From Solenopsis invicta (taxonomy: Eukaryota > Arthropoda > Insecta > Hymenoptera > Formicidae), in contig NC_052666.1 of the NCBI RefSeq assembly GCF_016802725.1, forward strand, positions 22,287,497-22,351,496: a DNA stretch of 64,000 nt. Direction: 5' to 3'. The notes beneath the pieces were generated by a model. That model made no database searches. It had not been told where the DNA came from and worked only from the letters and a program-made list of their open reading frames with translations. This document shows positions 52,556 to 63,711 of this stretch, piece by piece (within the stretch, counting starts at the first letter, position 1; every line of letters begins with the position of its first letter). The position numbers and the translations under genes were made by a program.

Positions 52556-54848
52556 AATGTACATTTCTATTTCTTTGTACATTCTTTTATAGAAGGTAAT
52601 AATAATTTACTTTGATCGTGTGGCGCATATTATTTTATCGCGCAAAAATCTGCGATTCGATCAAATCCACTTGTCGCATAGCAAACGAATCTCTGCTCAG
52701 CCGGATACGTCGAAATAAGCAAAACGGGCCAGTCTGTTTTCTCTAGTTTCTCGCAACATCGACTTGGTAATAGAGTGAAAGGGACTTGGGGAAAATTTTA
52801 TGGTAACGATAAGAGGGGGAATAATGCTAATCTGGATAACAGGCGAACATCTATTTTCTGAAACACTGACTGGCTGCTTTCCCCTTCTTTCTCTCCCGTT
52901 GCTGATTACAAGAAGAGGGCATTATTACCATATAACCAATTCCTCCGAGTTACATCTCATTGGGATTACGACGAACGGGAGAAGGTGAAAAAGCCGATAA
53001 AGCAATGAATCGGCACCGTCAGGACTTTTGAACCGTGGGATTATTGGTCCGTTCTACCGAATATCTTTTTTTTTCCTGCGCGATTAAGCTCGCGGAGTAT
53101 TCGCGATACATGGGTTTTTAATATCCGTTTGCAATCGCGCATCTCCATAATCCTCATCTCTCCGCGTACTTGATGTACCTCATCTTTTAACGCTGGCTGC
53201 GCGTAATTTCTGTCTTGACCGAGCAGCGAGTTAGCCATTAATGTCACGAGTCAAATGGAGAGAAAGAGCAACGTTTATGGCAATTCGATAGCATCACCGG
53301 CTATTCCGTCGCCGCGCCCGTAATTGCGTGTCGATTTATATGCGATATATCGCGTACCTAATTGTCAATATTTTCTTGAGGGTGGCAGAGACAATAGGAA
53401 CGGGAGATGAATACAATTATCGTGGCATATTTTCCGGCCAGGAAATGGAATAGGACGCATTAATACTGTCTGCCATTTTCAGGAAGATACGACTTCGGCG
53501 GGCGACGTGACGCGCGTAGCCTACCTCGCGTATAGAATGACGATGCACAATCGTCTCGAATCAACATGGTTAATGGATTCACGACCGTTTTACCGTAATT
53601 ACCTGGCAGCGCTAGGTGAAGTATGTCGAATACTTGATTTCAGATTTCATCGCGATAGAAGGCCCAAGATGGCTGCGAAACGGCGACGGATCTATGCCGC
53701 ATTAATAGCAGTAAATTGGATCTGGCGGTGCATTAATATCGCATAGCGCATACAGTACTGCATTAGTTACACACAGTTACATACGATATCTGCTGGCACT
53801 ATTCTGATTGCGTAATATAAACGTGGCATTTGCCCGCGCACCGGCACATCTAATGCAACTGCGTGTGGTGTTATTGCCTGCCGCGGGATTATTACCGTAA
53901 TTGCATTTGTTACAACTCCCCGCGCAATCGTTTCCGACAGCGCACCCTTTAAAACAGCGCGCGTTGGCCGTTTCTGGTTTTTTTATTAAAAAAAAAAAAA
54001 AAAATCGATGCAAATGACATAAAAACCGCACGTGTTGCTTTTGCCGCAGCAAAATGTAAAAGAAAATATATAATAATCTAATATATGTCCTTAATATAAA
54101 CATATAATTCCAAATATGAGATTGTTATAAATAAATAAATTAATATTTTTTAAAATAATGAATGTCAGGATTTTCTCAGCGAGTGTTATAGATTCGCAAA
54201 AATGTGGATGTCCTACCCTGAAACAGATCGCTTCCTTAAATATATTTGTCGCAGTGAATCGTTCACTCCGCGAATCTTAATTAAACCGGCGTGTTAATCT
54301 TCGCACTGTGCACTTTCTTCTTCTCTCAACGATGATTAACGGCGCAACAACGGCCACTCTGGCATTTAACTTCGCGCACACCTATCCTTTGTAACGTCAT
54401 GGTAATTTATTAATGTCCATTACGGAGGCACTTTAATTATCACTTGCGCGAGAAGGAGCTCCGAATCGCAGAAATATCATGGTACTCGGACTGCGACGGA
54501 AACGTAACCAGATTCACCCTTTCCTCGTCGCGATTCAATATGGCACGGCTGTTGAAGAATCGTCGCGTCGGGGGGACGGGGACGAGGCGGGATATAAAGG
54601 CCGCTTTCAGACCTGTCGCACTTCTTCCCGCGGAAAGACGGGAATTACGGCCCAGCGCCTTTACGACGATGTAATCTCAACCGGATTAACATATACCCCG
54701 GGTCGTCCGTAACTCTGTCTGCGCACCTTAGATTTCCGCGAAGAAAGAAGCCGAGACGATAGATTGTGGAGAGGCAAGGTCGTGAAATGAATAAAACCAA
54801 GGAGAGTCAGGCTGCAAGAAACGGGTCTTGCGATTGCCAAGGTTTTTC

Positions 54849-54888
54849 CTCTCCATCGTCGTCGTCCTCCTCGTCATCGTCGTTCGCC
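54849..54888. repeat. TCG/TCC-rich trinucleotide tract
   Basis: Imperfect TCG, TCC and TCA units giving a poly-Ser tract in one frame. Confidence 0.85.
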
Positions 54889-54994
54889 GAAAGGGCAACC
54901 CCGGCTTGTATAATGAACCGCAACTGTGTTCCTTCGAAAGCTTTTTTCGCTCGTCTGACAATGGACTTCTCATCGAGTCTCTCATACGCTTATA

Positions 54995-55555
54995 GGGGAG
55001 AGTTCCCGAATCTAATTATTTTTTGTTACATTTCTCATTTGGTACTGGAAAAATGGCTTGAATTTATTTCTGTATTTGGCATATTTTTTTTTATATCAAT
55101 TTTTAGTTTTACTATTATCAATCTTTATTATCAATTTTACGTTAATATTTATTATATTTATTATATCATTTATTTTAATAAAATTGGTGGTAGTACGATT
55201 TATAAAACTTAATAGATTTTATAAAAATATTGATTTAGTCTTTATAATAATTGAAAATATTTACTGTATATACAATAAATATAAAATATTTTAATAAATC
55301 TTTTTTTTATAAAAACATAAAATTTCAATGTAAAATTGGTTACATTATTGTATAAATAAATTTACTAAAACAACAATTGTAACTAATTTTTTAAAATGTT
55401 TTTAGCACGCACGTGATAAAATCTGTTTTTTTTTTCTATATTACTCATTTTTTATTTATTTCATATTTTTATTACTAAATGTCTCTTGTATTAAATAAAA
55501 ATATAAAATATCGAAGTACGATTTAGGTGACCGATACGCATTCATCAACTCTCCT
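54995..55555 (+). mobile_element. Family B TIR transposon, copy 2 (about 561 bp)
   Basis: Preceded by TA (54993-54994). Left end GGGGAGAGTTCCCGAAT; right end reversed GAGGAGAGTTGATGAATGCG. The interior matches copy 1 in the same orientation across the GTGGTAGTACGA region and the block ending ACGCATTCATCAACTCTCC. It is shorter than copy 1 because of missing left-interior sequence. Open frames here are AT-rich and low in complexity; none is credible as a gene. Confidence 0.7.
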
Positions 55556-58500
55556 CTTTCGCATAATGGTTTCTTTACGAAATTATTGGAGATTTCAAAG
55601 AAAATCACTTTCAAATTTCTCGTAGCTGCAGAAGGAAATACGTGATGCATCTGTTTGCGATACATCCCCAGTTGTAATTGGTAAAACAATTAGTGAACAT
55701 AGTGTATTCAACTCGCGAGATAATGGGGAATCATGTCAATCTTCCTCCGGTCAGATTTCAGCCGCGTATAATACGCATCTCTCCAGCATTAATTGTCATA
55801 ATCAAAAGCACATTATGCTGCGTTCATTAGCGGGAAGAGCGAGCTAAATATAAGATTACACGCGTTACGTTCCTTTATAACGATAGTTTTAATTGCCGCA
55901 CACGCGAAGGATGGCATTATCGGCGATAGCGCCTTATAAACGCGTGAGACCGCGGCTACGTTTAATTAATAGAATCATCCTAATCACCCGCGGGGGCCCT
56001 TTTACCAGCGACCACCACACGAACATCACCGTTGCACTCGGATTTTACTCCTTAATCACTTTATAATCAGCGCGTCGAGGAGGCCAAGGCGAGGAGCGAA
56101 AACGGTTTTCAGCGAACCGGTATTATGTTTCCAAAGGCGGCCATTAATGAGGATAAAATGTTCCGCGGAACTTTATGCAACTTCAAGTCGCTAAAGAACA
56201 TTCCGCCGCGTTTGTGTAACTCTTCGATATCCCTTCGCGCGCGAATTGTAATAAACGTACGTTTGAAATCCCGCAAAAGTCGTAATCCCTAAATTGGAAG
56301 TGCGAGATAGCGCAAACAATGTTCATTTTTTTTTTGTTTTTTTTTGGAATATTGAAGGAGGAAATCCTGAAAACTCACGCAACGTCGAAACGGAGAGTCG
56401 TGGAGGGGGGGGGGGGGGGGAATCTCCGAAAACATATGAGTGAATATGAGAAAAAATTACACTCTTTTTTTTCACATTTACGAAATGGGTGAAAAGGGAT
56501 AAAAATTCGAGATCATACATACATTTTTCGGACTAGTGTGTGTTCATTCGATTTCAATACCGCGATTTATCGATGGACTCCGCGTGCTCGCACGAATATC
56601 GCGCAGAAACGACGTTTTACTAGAATGACGAAGTTTCGGGACAACGCTTTTTCTGGCGCTCTTTTTTTTTCCGTTTCTCGTTTTCCCCTCGGATTTCCCG
56701 CGTCCGTCCATCCGTCCGCCCGAATCGTCGCGCATCGGTGATTCCGGCGCGGCTATTTAACGCGAGGAGGGCTGATTTCGCGAATGGGAGCATTCGCACG
56801 AGACGCGGAGACGCGCGCACGGAAATCCGGAATTTGCATGAAAACCCTCGGCGTTTGTACCGGACGATGCGAACGAGATGCTCGGGCGAGGATTGCGCGA
56901 CGAAGAGAGACTGAGGGGGATCGACGAGCCCGAGTAGAAGATTTTTAATTTACTCCGACGGGGGATTTGTGCCGGAGCGCGTTATCTCGGGGCATTTTGT
57001 AACGAGTGTTACCAGAACGGCGCACAATGCGGATATCGCCGGATGGACGAGATGGCGAAAGCCTTCCCCGCTTCTTTTATGCTCCGCCCGACCGACGACG
57101 GCTCGGCGACGCGAGCCTCGCGCGAAATGGGGCCGGAGGAATCCGATTTTCTGGTGTTCGAGCCGCTCGGGCAGAAAATGACGTACAGAACTATTTCCGC
57201 GGCAACGATCCGTTTCCGACCGACCGACCAACGCCCGGCCCCCTCCCTTTTTCTCTAGGCTCTCTCCTAATGAAAATAATTACGGCCTGTTCATTGTTCG
57301 CGTGGGTTCAAGGGGTGAGATCTAATTTATCGGGAGCGACGAGTTTGCGTGAGAGGATATTTGAAAGAGAGACACATAGCGAGCGAGAGAGGGATAGAGG
57401 GAAGAGTAAAACGAAAAATCCTGTTTTTAATACCGCTCCGAGAAGTAGCAGCTGCAACTGCTATTTTATCAAGTACATTGCGGGAAAATTATTGTAAAAA
57501 GTATACCGATTTTAATGGTGCACCGATTAGAAATATATTTAATGAGATAAATCTGTAAAAAGAAAACTTGCAAGAAGTATCTGGTGAGATGATGAACGAG
57601 GTGTATAGTACAACGAGATCGTGTACACGGTCATGTAAAAGGTCATCAGATCGAGATTGATGAACTCATCGCGTGTAACGTGTAATACATCGTAATTGAT
57701 CCATCACAATTCACATTGCACGCGATTAATATTAAGTATCATGCATCTTGGTGGCAAGGGTGGTGGGTCAACACAGCCTGGAGGATAGTGTATTTGTGAG
57801 ATAAGACTTTGAGGCATGGAATTTCATTTTAACTGCAAAATTCAGCCGGCAAAATCGAACCATGGGCAACGAAGTTTTCCCATTAATTTCTTCACGCTCG
57901 TACTTTGAGGTAATTAATTAGAATTATGAGAAAAGTTTCTAAAGCACCTGTTACGTGTTTAGAACGGCTACTTCAGAATCTTGGCGAATATCACTATCGA
58001 ATATCTTACATTGTCCCTCTCGCAGCACCGACTTGTAATAATAATAATGATGATGATGAACTAAGAGTTAGACTCTGATTAATATTCAACATGAAGTTTA
58101 TTTGCATCCGTATTAGACTTTTAAAAGATTCTTTCTCTCTTCTTCTAACATTACAATCTCCCTAAGAATACTAAGTGCAGCGTAAAAATTACGTAACTTA
58201 AACGTAAAAATTACAGTGGAAAAGAAAATTTTATTTTATTAAAATTTATTAATTTTTCATTTACACACACAGATACGATGTAAACAAAAATAGGGTAGCA
58301 TTCATAATATACGTTTATCGAACTAATTTGTCTATATTTTGGAGAAGGCTTTTCGCCTATGAATTAGATAATCCAAAGTCTTAATAGCCGGTAGCAATCA
58401 CTTTCACTCTGATTATTTGTCAATAACAGAGCACGACGTATAATACTGTCGGCGATAATTGCGAGGGAACCCGCTTTTAATCACCGCTCGTCTACGCGGT

Positions 58501-58967
58501 GATCCGGAGACACGGGGCAATCTTCTCTGTAAAGCCACGCGATGACCCCTAATTGGCCACATTATTAAAATCGCATTTTCGTGATCCCAGCTGTGAGGGA
58601 TCGTCCCTGCAAAGCGCACGGCGATGAAGTTCCCTCGTAAAATAAATCACGCCATCCCATCGTGGTAATTCGGCGCAGCCGCTTCTGCCTTGCCGGTAAT
58701 ATTGGATATTTTCTTAATGGCGAAACTTCCACGGCCCTCCCCCTCGAATCGAGTTCATCCTTGTGAGCTCCCTGATAAATCGGTACACGATTCTCGACCG
58801 TTTTCGATAGTCTCCTACCCCGCGCCCTATCCGCTCCATTTTCTCCATCCACCGCCCGCTTATACCGGCGTTTATCCCGGTGCGAAAGACGATGGGAGTA
58901 CCGGAGTCCTTGAACCGTCTCGGATGCAGAGTCACTTTGTAGAGAAATGCTTTTTTTCTCGTTGCAG
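55556..58967 (+). other. Giant intron 1, last part, with a strong CpG-rich island
   Basis: 56540-57560 is the strongest GC- and CpG-rich stretch of the window and is open in several frames at once, which reflects base composition. It lies 1.4-2.4 kb upstream of the 58968 exon, so it could be an internal promoter or an enhancer of the CUB gene. I found no convincing start codon with a signal peptide that splices in phase to 58968. Confidence 0.5.
56405..56420. repeat. G16 homopolymer
   Basis: Sixteen consecutive G, unusual in this AT-rich genome; also a likely place for length error in the assembly. Confidence 0.95.
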
Positions 58968-59096
58968 CCATTGCACCAGCGACTACATCGCCGTCTACTC
59001 GGGCCCGACCACGTCGAGCCCATTGCTGAAGATGCTTTGCGGCAAAGAAAAGACGGAGCTGAAGTACGACGGTCAAGAGCTCCTCGTCGAATTCAG
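58968..59096 (+). CDS. CUB protein exon 2 in window: C-terminal half of CUB1
   Basis: Acceptor TTTTTTTCTCGTTGCAG precedes the exon and donor GTGAGC follows it. It supplies 1 base, 42 codons and 2 bases. The first base completes an Asn codon with the previous exon, giving LLPYNHCTSDYIAVYSG. The Cys in HC and the Cys in LCGKE form the second CUB disulfide pair. The Asp of SDYIAVY sits where calcium-binding CUB domains place an acidic ligand, so calcium binding is possible. The exon ends ELLVEF, the core strand before the final hairpin. A longer open frame extends upstream into the intron, but the polypyrimidine tract, the acceptor and the exact phase match place the exon start at 58968. Confidence 0.92.
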
Positions 59097-59209
59097 GTGA
59101 GCGCATTTCTTTATCGGTAGAACAGACGAGACGAATCCGTTTCGAGTTCTCGGACGATTTAGATATCTTATCGTCTTGCGTCTTTAGAAAAGTTCGTATC
59201 GTTTTACAG

Positions 59210-59325
59210 AACTGGTCCAGAAGTATCGCCGTTCGACTATAACGGCTTCGTTGCGACGCTGAATTTTATAGAAGTGACGACGGAAGCTCCAACGACAATC
59301 GCTATCGACACCGTGAATAAAAGTC
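59210..59325 (+). CDS. CUB protein exon 3 in window: end of CUB1 and Thr-rich linker
   Basis: Acceptor CGTATCGTTTTACAG and donor GTAAGT flank 1 base, 38 codons and 1 base. It completes the last CUB1 strands: the motif reads EFRTGPE...FDYNGFVATLNF across the junction, which fits the family ending F-x-(S/T)...G-F-x-A. After FIEV the sequence becomes TTEAPTTIAIDTVNKS, a Thr/Pro-bearing stretch typical of flexible, possibly O-glycosylated linkers between extracellular modules. The intron before it is only 113 bp, the smallest in the gene. NKS at the end is a potential N-glycosylation sequon, depending on how the next exon continues. Confidence 0.9.
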
Positions 59326-59538
59326 GTAAGTAGCAAGAGGAAAGCGTTTATCTGTAGTGTAGATTACCGCGTTGATTAGTCGAATACTCCTACGCAGTTC
59401 CCATATGTATATCTCTAATATAATTTATTTTTTAAGTGTTTTCTACTTTGTTGCGTTGATTTTTTAGGAAGATTTTAGGATTTTTTTTTAAATAACTTTT
59501 TTTTAATTTACTTTTTACCTTTTATTTTGTTGGAGACT

Positions 59539-59745
59539 CAAATGTCATTTTAATCAAAACACTTGTGGCTATTATCGGAACTATAGGTATCTTGATAATT
59601 TAATTTTTTATATTTTTTCGCAGAGTATAGAGAGAAAAGCAATTTTTTTTTAATTAAGAATTATTTAGTTATTTATTGAGCGAAATGGAAAAATTTGAGT
59701 TCCGATAGTAGCTTCAAGTAGGTATTCTAATTAAAATGATGTTTG
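59539..59745. mobile_element. Foldback MITE inside the CUB gene intron
   Basis: The left arm (59539-59582) reads CAAATGTCATTTTAATCA, then GGCTATTATCGGAACT. The right arm (59698-59745) reversed reads CAAACATCATTTTAATTA, then AGCTACTATCGGAACT. Arms are 44-48 bp and the spacer, about 115 bp, is AT-rich. It lies in the 930-bp intron between the third and fourth visible exons. Confidence 0.7.
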
Positions 59746-60031
59746 AATTTTTAATTTCAGTTCACCGAGAGATTCAATATTATGGTCATTGATAAACTGT
59801 ACAGAGATCAAGTACATTTATTGTTAATAAATTATTATTCATATTTTATTTAAAAAAAGTAAAAAATTAATCTTCAAATAATAATAATTAAAAGACAAGA
59901 AACAATGTTGAAAAATATTTATTCATTTTTCTTAAAAAAATTTCTAAAAAATCAGTGGGACAAAGCAGAAAACTCCCTTTTAAGTTTTAATAAAAAAAAA
60001 ATGATATTAGGGAATTTGAAGGAGTAAAGCG

Positions 60032-60148
60032 TTGGGTTGGAACAAAAGTTCTCTCTTTCATAACATTTTTTATAAGTGAAATTCAAAAACAGTGTTTAGA
60101 TATTAGGATTCAACGTATACGTCGCTACAAACTTTTGATGCAATCCAA
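60032..60148. mobile_element. Mariner-like mini-element close to an exon acceptor
   Basis: The left end TTGGGTTGGAACAAAAGTTC and the reversed right end TTGGATTGCATCAAAAGTTT are inverted repeats matching at about 15 of 20. The sequence resembles mariner-type termini (GGTTGGNANNAAAAGT). At 117 bp it is too small to code. It ends 107 bp upstream of the 60256 exon start, so it could affect branch-point choice. Confidence 0.45.
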
Positions 60149-60255
60149 TCGTTCAGACTATTTTCGTAATTTTCTGTATTTTTGCTCCTGTCTCAACTAT
60201 GTATCATGGGTCAATGAGCTGTCATCGAAGCTCACTGAGCTCTCTGACCTTTCAG

Positions 60256-60475
60256 TCGAATTGATGAAGTCTAACAATAACCGCGATCTTCACGACCACC
60301 GCAAGGACCAAGGTGGTACCGTGATCAGCAGCTGCGACCTCGAGGTGAGCGGCGAGAAGGTCCGGGCGGGCCACCACGACACCAGGGGCAAGCCCAAGTC
60401 CACGACGTGCAGACTCGTGCTGCGTGGCCGTACTTACGACACCGGACACGTCTCCCTAGCCAGTTACAACCTTAG
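60256..60475 (+). CDS. CUB protein exon 4 in window: linker and first half of CUB2
   Basis: Acceptor GAGCTCTCTGACCTTTCAG precedes the exon; the donor is GTAACC, weaker than the others. It carries 2 bases, 72 codons and 2 bases. The first 25 or so residues (LELMKSNNNRDLHDHRKDQG) are a charged linker. The second CUB-like domain begins at VISSCDLEVSG. Its first cysteine is 25 residues before the second (STTCRLVLRG), a usual CUB spacing, but the SPxYP signature is absent and replaced by a basic, His-rich loop (residues near GEKVRAGHHDTRGK). The end, DTGHVSLASYNL, is the strand leading to the second cysteine pair. Codon use is strongly GC-ending, unlike the surrounding intron. The first in-frame Met is internal, not a start. 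Confidence 0.88.
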
Positions 60476-62918
60476 GTAACCCGATTTCGCTCGCTGTCAC
60501 GGGCCTCCAAGTCACACATCGAGACGCACGTACAACCGTGGCTTTAGATGCGAGAGAAACCACACCCTTCTCTACTTTCCCGTCCCATTTTCTTCATATC
60601 TATCGACGTGTTTCTCTACCCATGGATTGCGTGAACCCAAAGGCCAACGAAAACTGCAGTCACGTAACGGCGAGCACGACGTGTCGCGGTGTATGTGAAA
60701 TTGCATCTCACGTTTGTTCGCCACCATTTTCGATCGTGTCTGCCAATCCCGACAAATCCGCGGCCGGTTGCGCACGTAACGCGCTGGATTCGTGGTAAAA
60801 TCGTTGTAAAATCGCACGGCGGTTTGTACCTATTGATTAGCTAGTCAGGTAAACGTCATAAGTTCTGTCGTTTACGTCGCGCGTTTTCGTTGCGTGGAAT
60901 AATACTGATACAAATACTCGTAAATCAGAGTAACATGTCGATACACATTGATTAATGCCTAGAAATTTGAATGTCGCTAAGCCTCGAGATATCTGAAAAT
61001 ACATGGGAGAGAGAAGCCCATTATTCCGCAATTGCGCCGTTACGTCTACGCACTGGGCTCTTATTTCACAGTTAGCTTGTGTAACTTATCGGAACGGCGC
61101 CCGAGAGGAGAGTGGAGGAGAAAACCACCCCGGAGCTTGTAGTCGCAGAAAGTAGCATTAAATCACGCAGGGATACACCGTCGCGTCCGCGTCCCGGGGA
61201 TTTTCAATTATCATGTGCGTGCTACGCGACGACGACATGTGGAACACATATCCGCGCCTTCGGAGACGTGTTACGTGCGCGTCCAGGGGATAGGGATGGA
61301 ATACGCTGCGGGGGAGAGATGAAACCACCCCCGCCCGGAACTGACGACGATTCCTCGGTATCTCCGACAATCGTCTCGACATCGCATACGAATGCGCCGC
61401 TGTTGGTCTTTGAAGCCGCGGATATCCATGTAACCGCTGGATATAAACTCGTAGGTGTGCCCGCGCACTCGCGCGCTTGCGAGATGCAGAACTTTATTGA
61501 AGGTAGCATGAATTTTGAACGGAATATTGTAAATCCGAGCGCCAGGTGAACCGAGAAAACATCTCCGACCACGCGAGACATCGCGCGTCCTTTGCCCATC
61601 GACCAAACTCTCCCCCGTGTATATTTCTCTCTTTCTCTCTCTCTCTCTCTCTCCCCCTACCCTCTTTTTACCCTGTTTTCATACGCGTTCGTAATGGCGG
61701 CATCTGTGTCGGATCTGTAACTTACTTTCCGCAGACGCGGCGTCTGCGAGGCGATTAGAGCCAACGAGAACGAATATTTTGGTTCGGATGATACGTTTAC
61801 GGATTATCCCGAAACAAATATTGGATGTAATATTTCCAAAAGCTTCCAATATTTCTTACGGATTAAAAGTGAAATGGGTGAGCGAGTAAATCAAGATAAT
61901 AGTGCATTTCAAATATAGGCTAAATAGTTGGTTAAATTACTAAGTGGACTAATTACTGACATTGTCCCGACTATTGGAAATTCAATTTTAAATGTTTTCT
62001 TTAAATATATGAAGAATATTACACAGAATTATGTTTAATTTTATTTGAATTCTTAACGAGTCTATTTGTAACATTTTATTAAGAGTAAAACTTTCATCTT
62101 CTAATTAAAAAAAATATTTAAACTAATCAAAAATTTTTATTTTTACCTGAACGACATTCCGCCTTACTAAAAAAGACAGTTATTAAAATGAGTAATTTTA
62201 AGTTAAAATTAACAGGAAGTGTCACATTAAAAATAATTAACACAGCTCACAAGAAGAATGTAAAAATTTGGTTAATTTTATTTATTTATTTTTAAATATA
62301 ATTAGATTAAGAGGAGTTTGTTTATTTATAATTTAACTTTATTTATAATTTATTTATTTGCAATTTAACTTTAACCTCAATTGAATCGTTCATATTAATT
62401 ATTTTATTAGATGAGCTTTAGATTAATATTTATCGGAAAAAATGCCAATACAATATGGCCATTTGATTGTTAAATATATAGGGATAAAGGAATGTTAAAA
62501 TTTTCAGTTTTGAGAATAACGATTCAGCAGTTATTTTATTTAATAATAAATAAACTAATATATTTATTGAGACAATTTTTGTCAATTTTTAAATTTACAC
62601 TATACAAAAAGAAAAATTTTTATTAAACTTTAAAGTGTCATTAGCTAAAATATATATTCCAAATTATCAAAATTACAAAATCTTTTAATATGTCAGTAAT
62701 TGGACCGTTTATCTTACACTTTTTTTTTTAAACCCAAAGTTCTTTTTCTTGTTTCCGTGAAAAGAGCGTTGTAACTCTTCAAATTCTCTACGTGAGAATT
62801 TGCAGTTGATATATCGACGATGAATTCTCCCTGCGTCTAGGACGACGAGTTTTGACGGCGCGCGTGACGTCCGTCGTAAAATCCACTGATAGATATGTTC
62901 TCGCTATCGATTTTACAG
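60476..62918 (+). other. Intron between the fourth and fifth visible exons
   Basis: 2,443 bp. The first half (60480-61780) is CpG-rich with chance open frames on both strands, the second half is AT-rich. A CT repeat lies at 61624. The donor is GTAACC and the acceptor CTATCGATTTTACAG; no extra exon that keeps the CUB2 phase is visible. Confidence 0.7.
61624..61653. repeat. CT microsatellite
   Basis: Interrupted CT repeat inside the 2,443-bp intron between the fourth and fifth visible exons. Confidence 0.9.
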
Positions 62919-63053
62919 CGCACAGTCCTGCCAGTCGACGATCGAGATATTCGACGGTTCGCTTGAGAGCGGAATGCTGGATACAGCCAACTCCTTAGAG
63001 AGGATCTGCAGCCCGGCGCAGTGGCTCCCGCGGGAACTCGCGAGTCAGGATAA
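62919..63053 (+). CDS. CUB protein exon 5 in window: second half of CUB2
   Basis: Acceptor CTATCGATTTTACAG and donor GTAAGT flank 1 base, 44 codons and 2 bases. The junction gives SYNLSAQSCQSTIEIFDGSLESG: the Cys followed by T-I-E-I-F-D-G is the typical CUB C-x-x-x-h-x-h-x-D-G pattern. The partner Cys lies in LERICSPAQW. The domain is not closed here; the final strands (h-x-F-x-S...GF) must come from the next exon, which is not visible in the remaining 947 bp. Nothing in this exon suggests a stop or a membrane segment, so topology (secreted, GPI-anchored or transmembrane) cannot be decided from this window. Confidence 0.88.
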
Positions 63054-63667
63054 GTAAGTGGATTCCTTCTAGTTATTAGAGCGGTCATTAGAGAGATACC
63101 ATCGTACCGGTTTCTAGGTGATGCATTGTAATTGTGAGTTGGTAGATTTCGAGATCTCTCGGCAGCTGGCAAACGTGCGCGACGCTGCAGCTTAAAACGA
63201 GGCTAGTTAAGTTTCCTTAGAGCGCCAGAATGGAGATTAGTTTCTAAACGCTAATCTCTGCTCGCAGAGATGCAGGCGCTCGAGACGTTAGGCATTAAGA
63301 CGTACGGATCGTTTAACGACGCGACGAGTGACAAAGCGAATTCCGTGTCGCGAGTCTTTTTTTAGTCTTCACGCCTCTGTCCTGATATTAGCGCGCGCAG
63401 CTTTCCTTCCTGGTGTCGTAGTGTACCTTAAGGATTATTCATTATACCTCGGGCACGTATCACGAGACAACGGCTGAACTGACGCGCGAAATAGGAGCCA
63501 GCGTCGTCGCAACGCTGAGGAAGCAGCGAAAGATCGTCGGGCACGTAATCATAAAACAGCCCCGGCAGATCCATCATCCGTCTCCATCCGAGAGCTAGAC
63601 GGCGGTATGCAAAGCGATACCTCATACTCATCTCGCCGGGAGTCAAAGTATGAAAGATAGCTGCAGC

Positions 63668-63711
<44 letters not shown>

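Larger units (their letters stand above)
35319..54994 (+). other. Giant intron 1 of the CUB gene, middle part
   Basis: CpG-rich islands at about 35640-37470, 38360-38830, 42150-43300, 43880-44310, 45540-46250, 48290-49180, 51900-52320, 53280-53720 and 54280-54960 alternate with AT-rich DNA. 49540-49800 is a moderately complex unique patch with an 81-codon minus-strand frame of no recognised family. No nested gene is supported outside the transposons listed. Confidence 0.6.
14571..63053 (+). other. Partial gene: two-CUB-domain protein, exons n to n+4
   Basis: Five exons separated by GT-AG introns of 44,231, 113, 930 and 2,443 bp. Junction phases fit without adjustment: the exons end in 2, 2, 1, 2 and 2 bases of a split codon and the following exons supply 1, 1, 2 and 1. 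The joined reading frame gives a Cys-rich first CUB domain, a linker and a second CUB-like domain. CUB domains are extracellular beta-sandwich modules of about 110 residues, common in developmental proteases and receptor auxiliary subunits. The first visible exon begins inside a codon, so a signal-peptide exon must lie upstream. The last donor splits a codon, so the gene continues past the window. A SOL-1-like (AMPA-receptor auxiliary) or Neto-like identity is the best guess, unproven because the later domains are not visible. Confidence 0.85.

Noticed and set aside
57006..57497. 163-codon open frame in a CpG-rich island
   Set aside because: Several frames on both strands are open at once, as expected from base composition; Arg-rich with no recognised domain and no in-phase splice to the CUB exons.
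58690..58967. Upstream extension of the CUB exon open frame
   Set aside because: The polypyrimidine tract and acceptor at 58967 and the exact phase match with 14736 show this part is intron.
63255..63300. Possible next CUB exon after CTCTGCTCGCAG
   Set aside because: In the required phase a stop appears within about ten codons and the sequence lacks the closing CUB strands.
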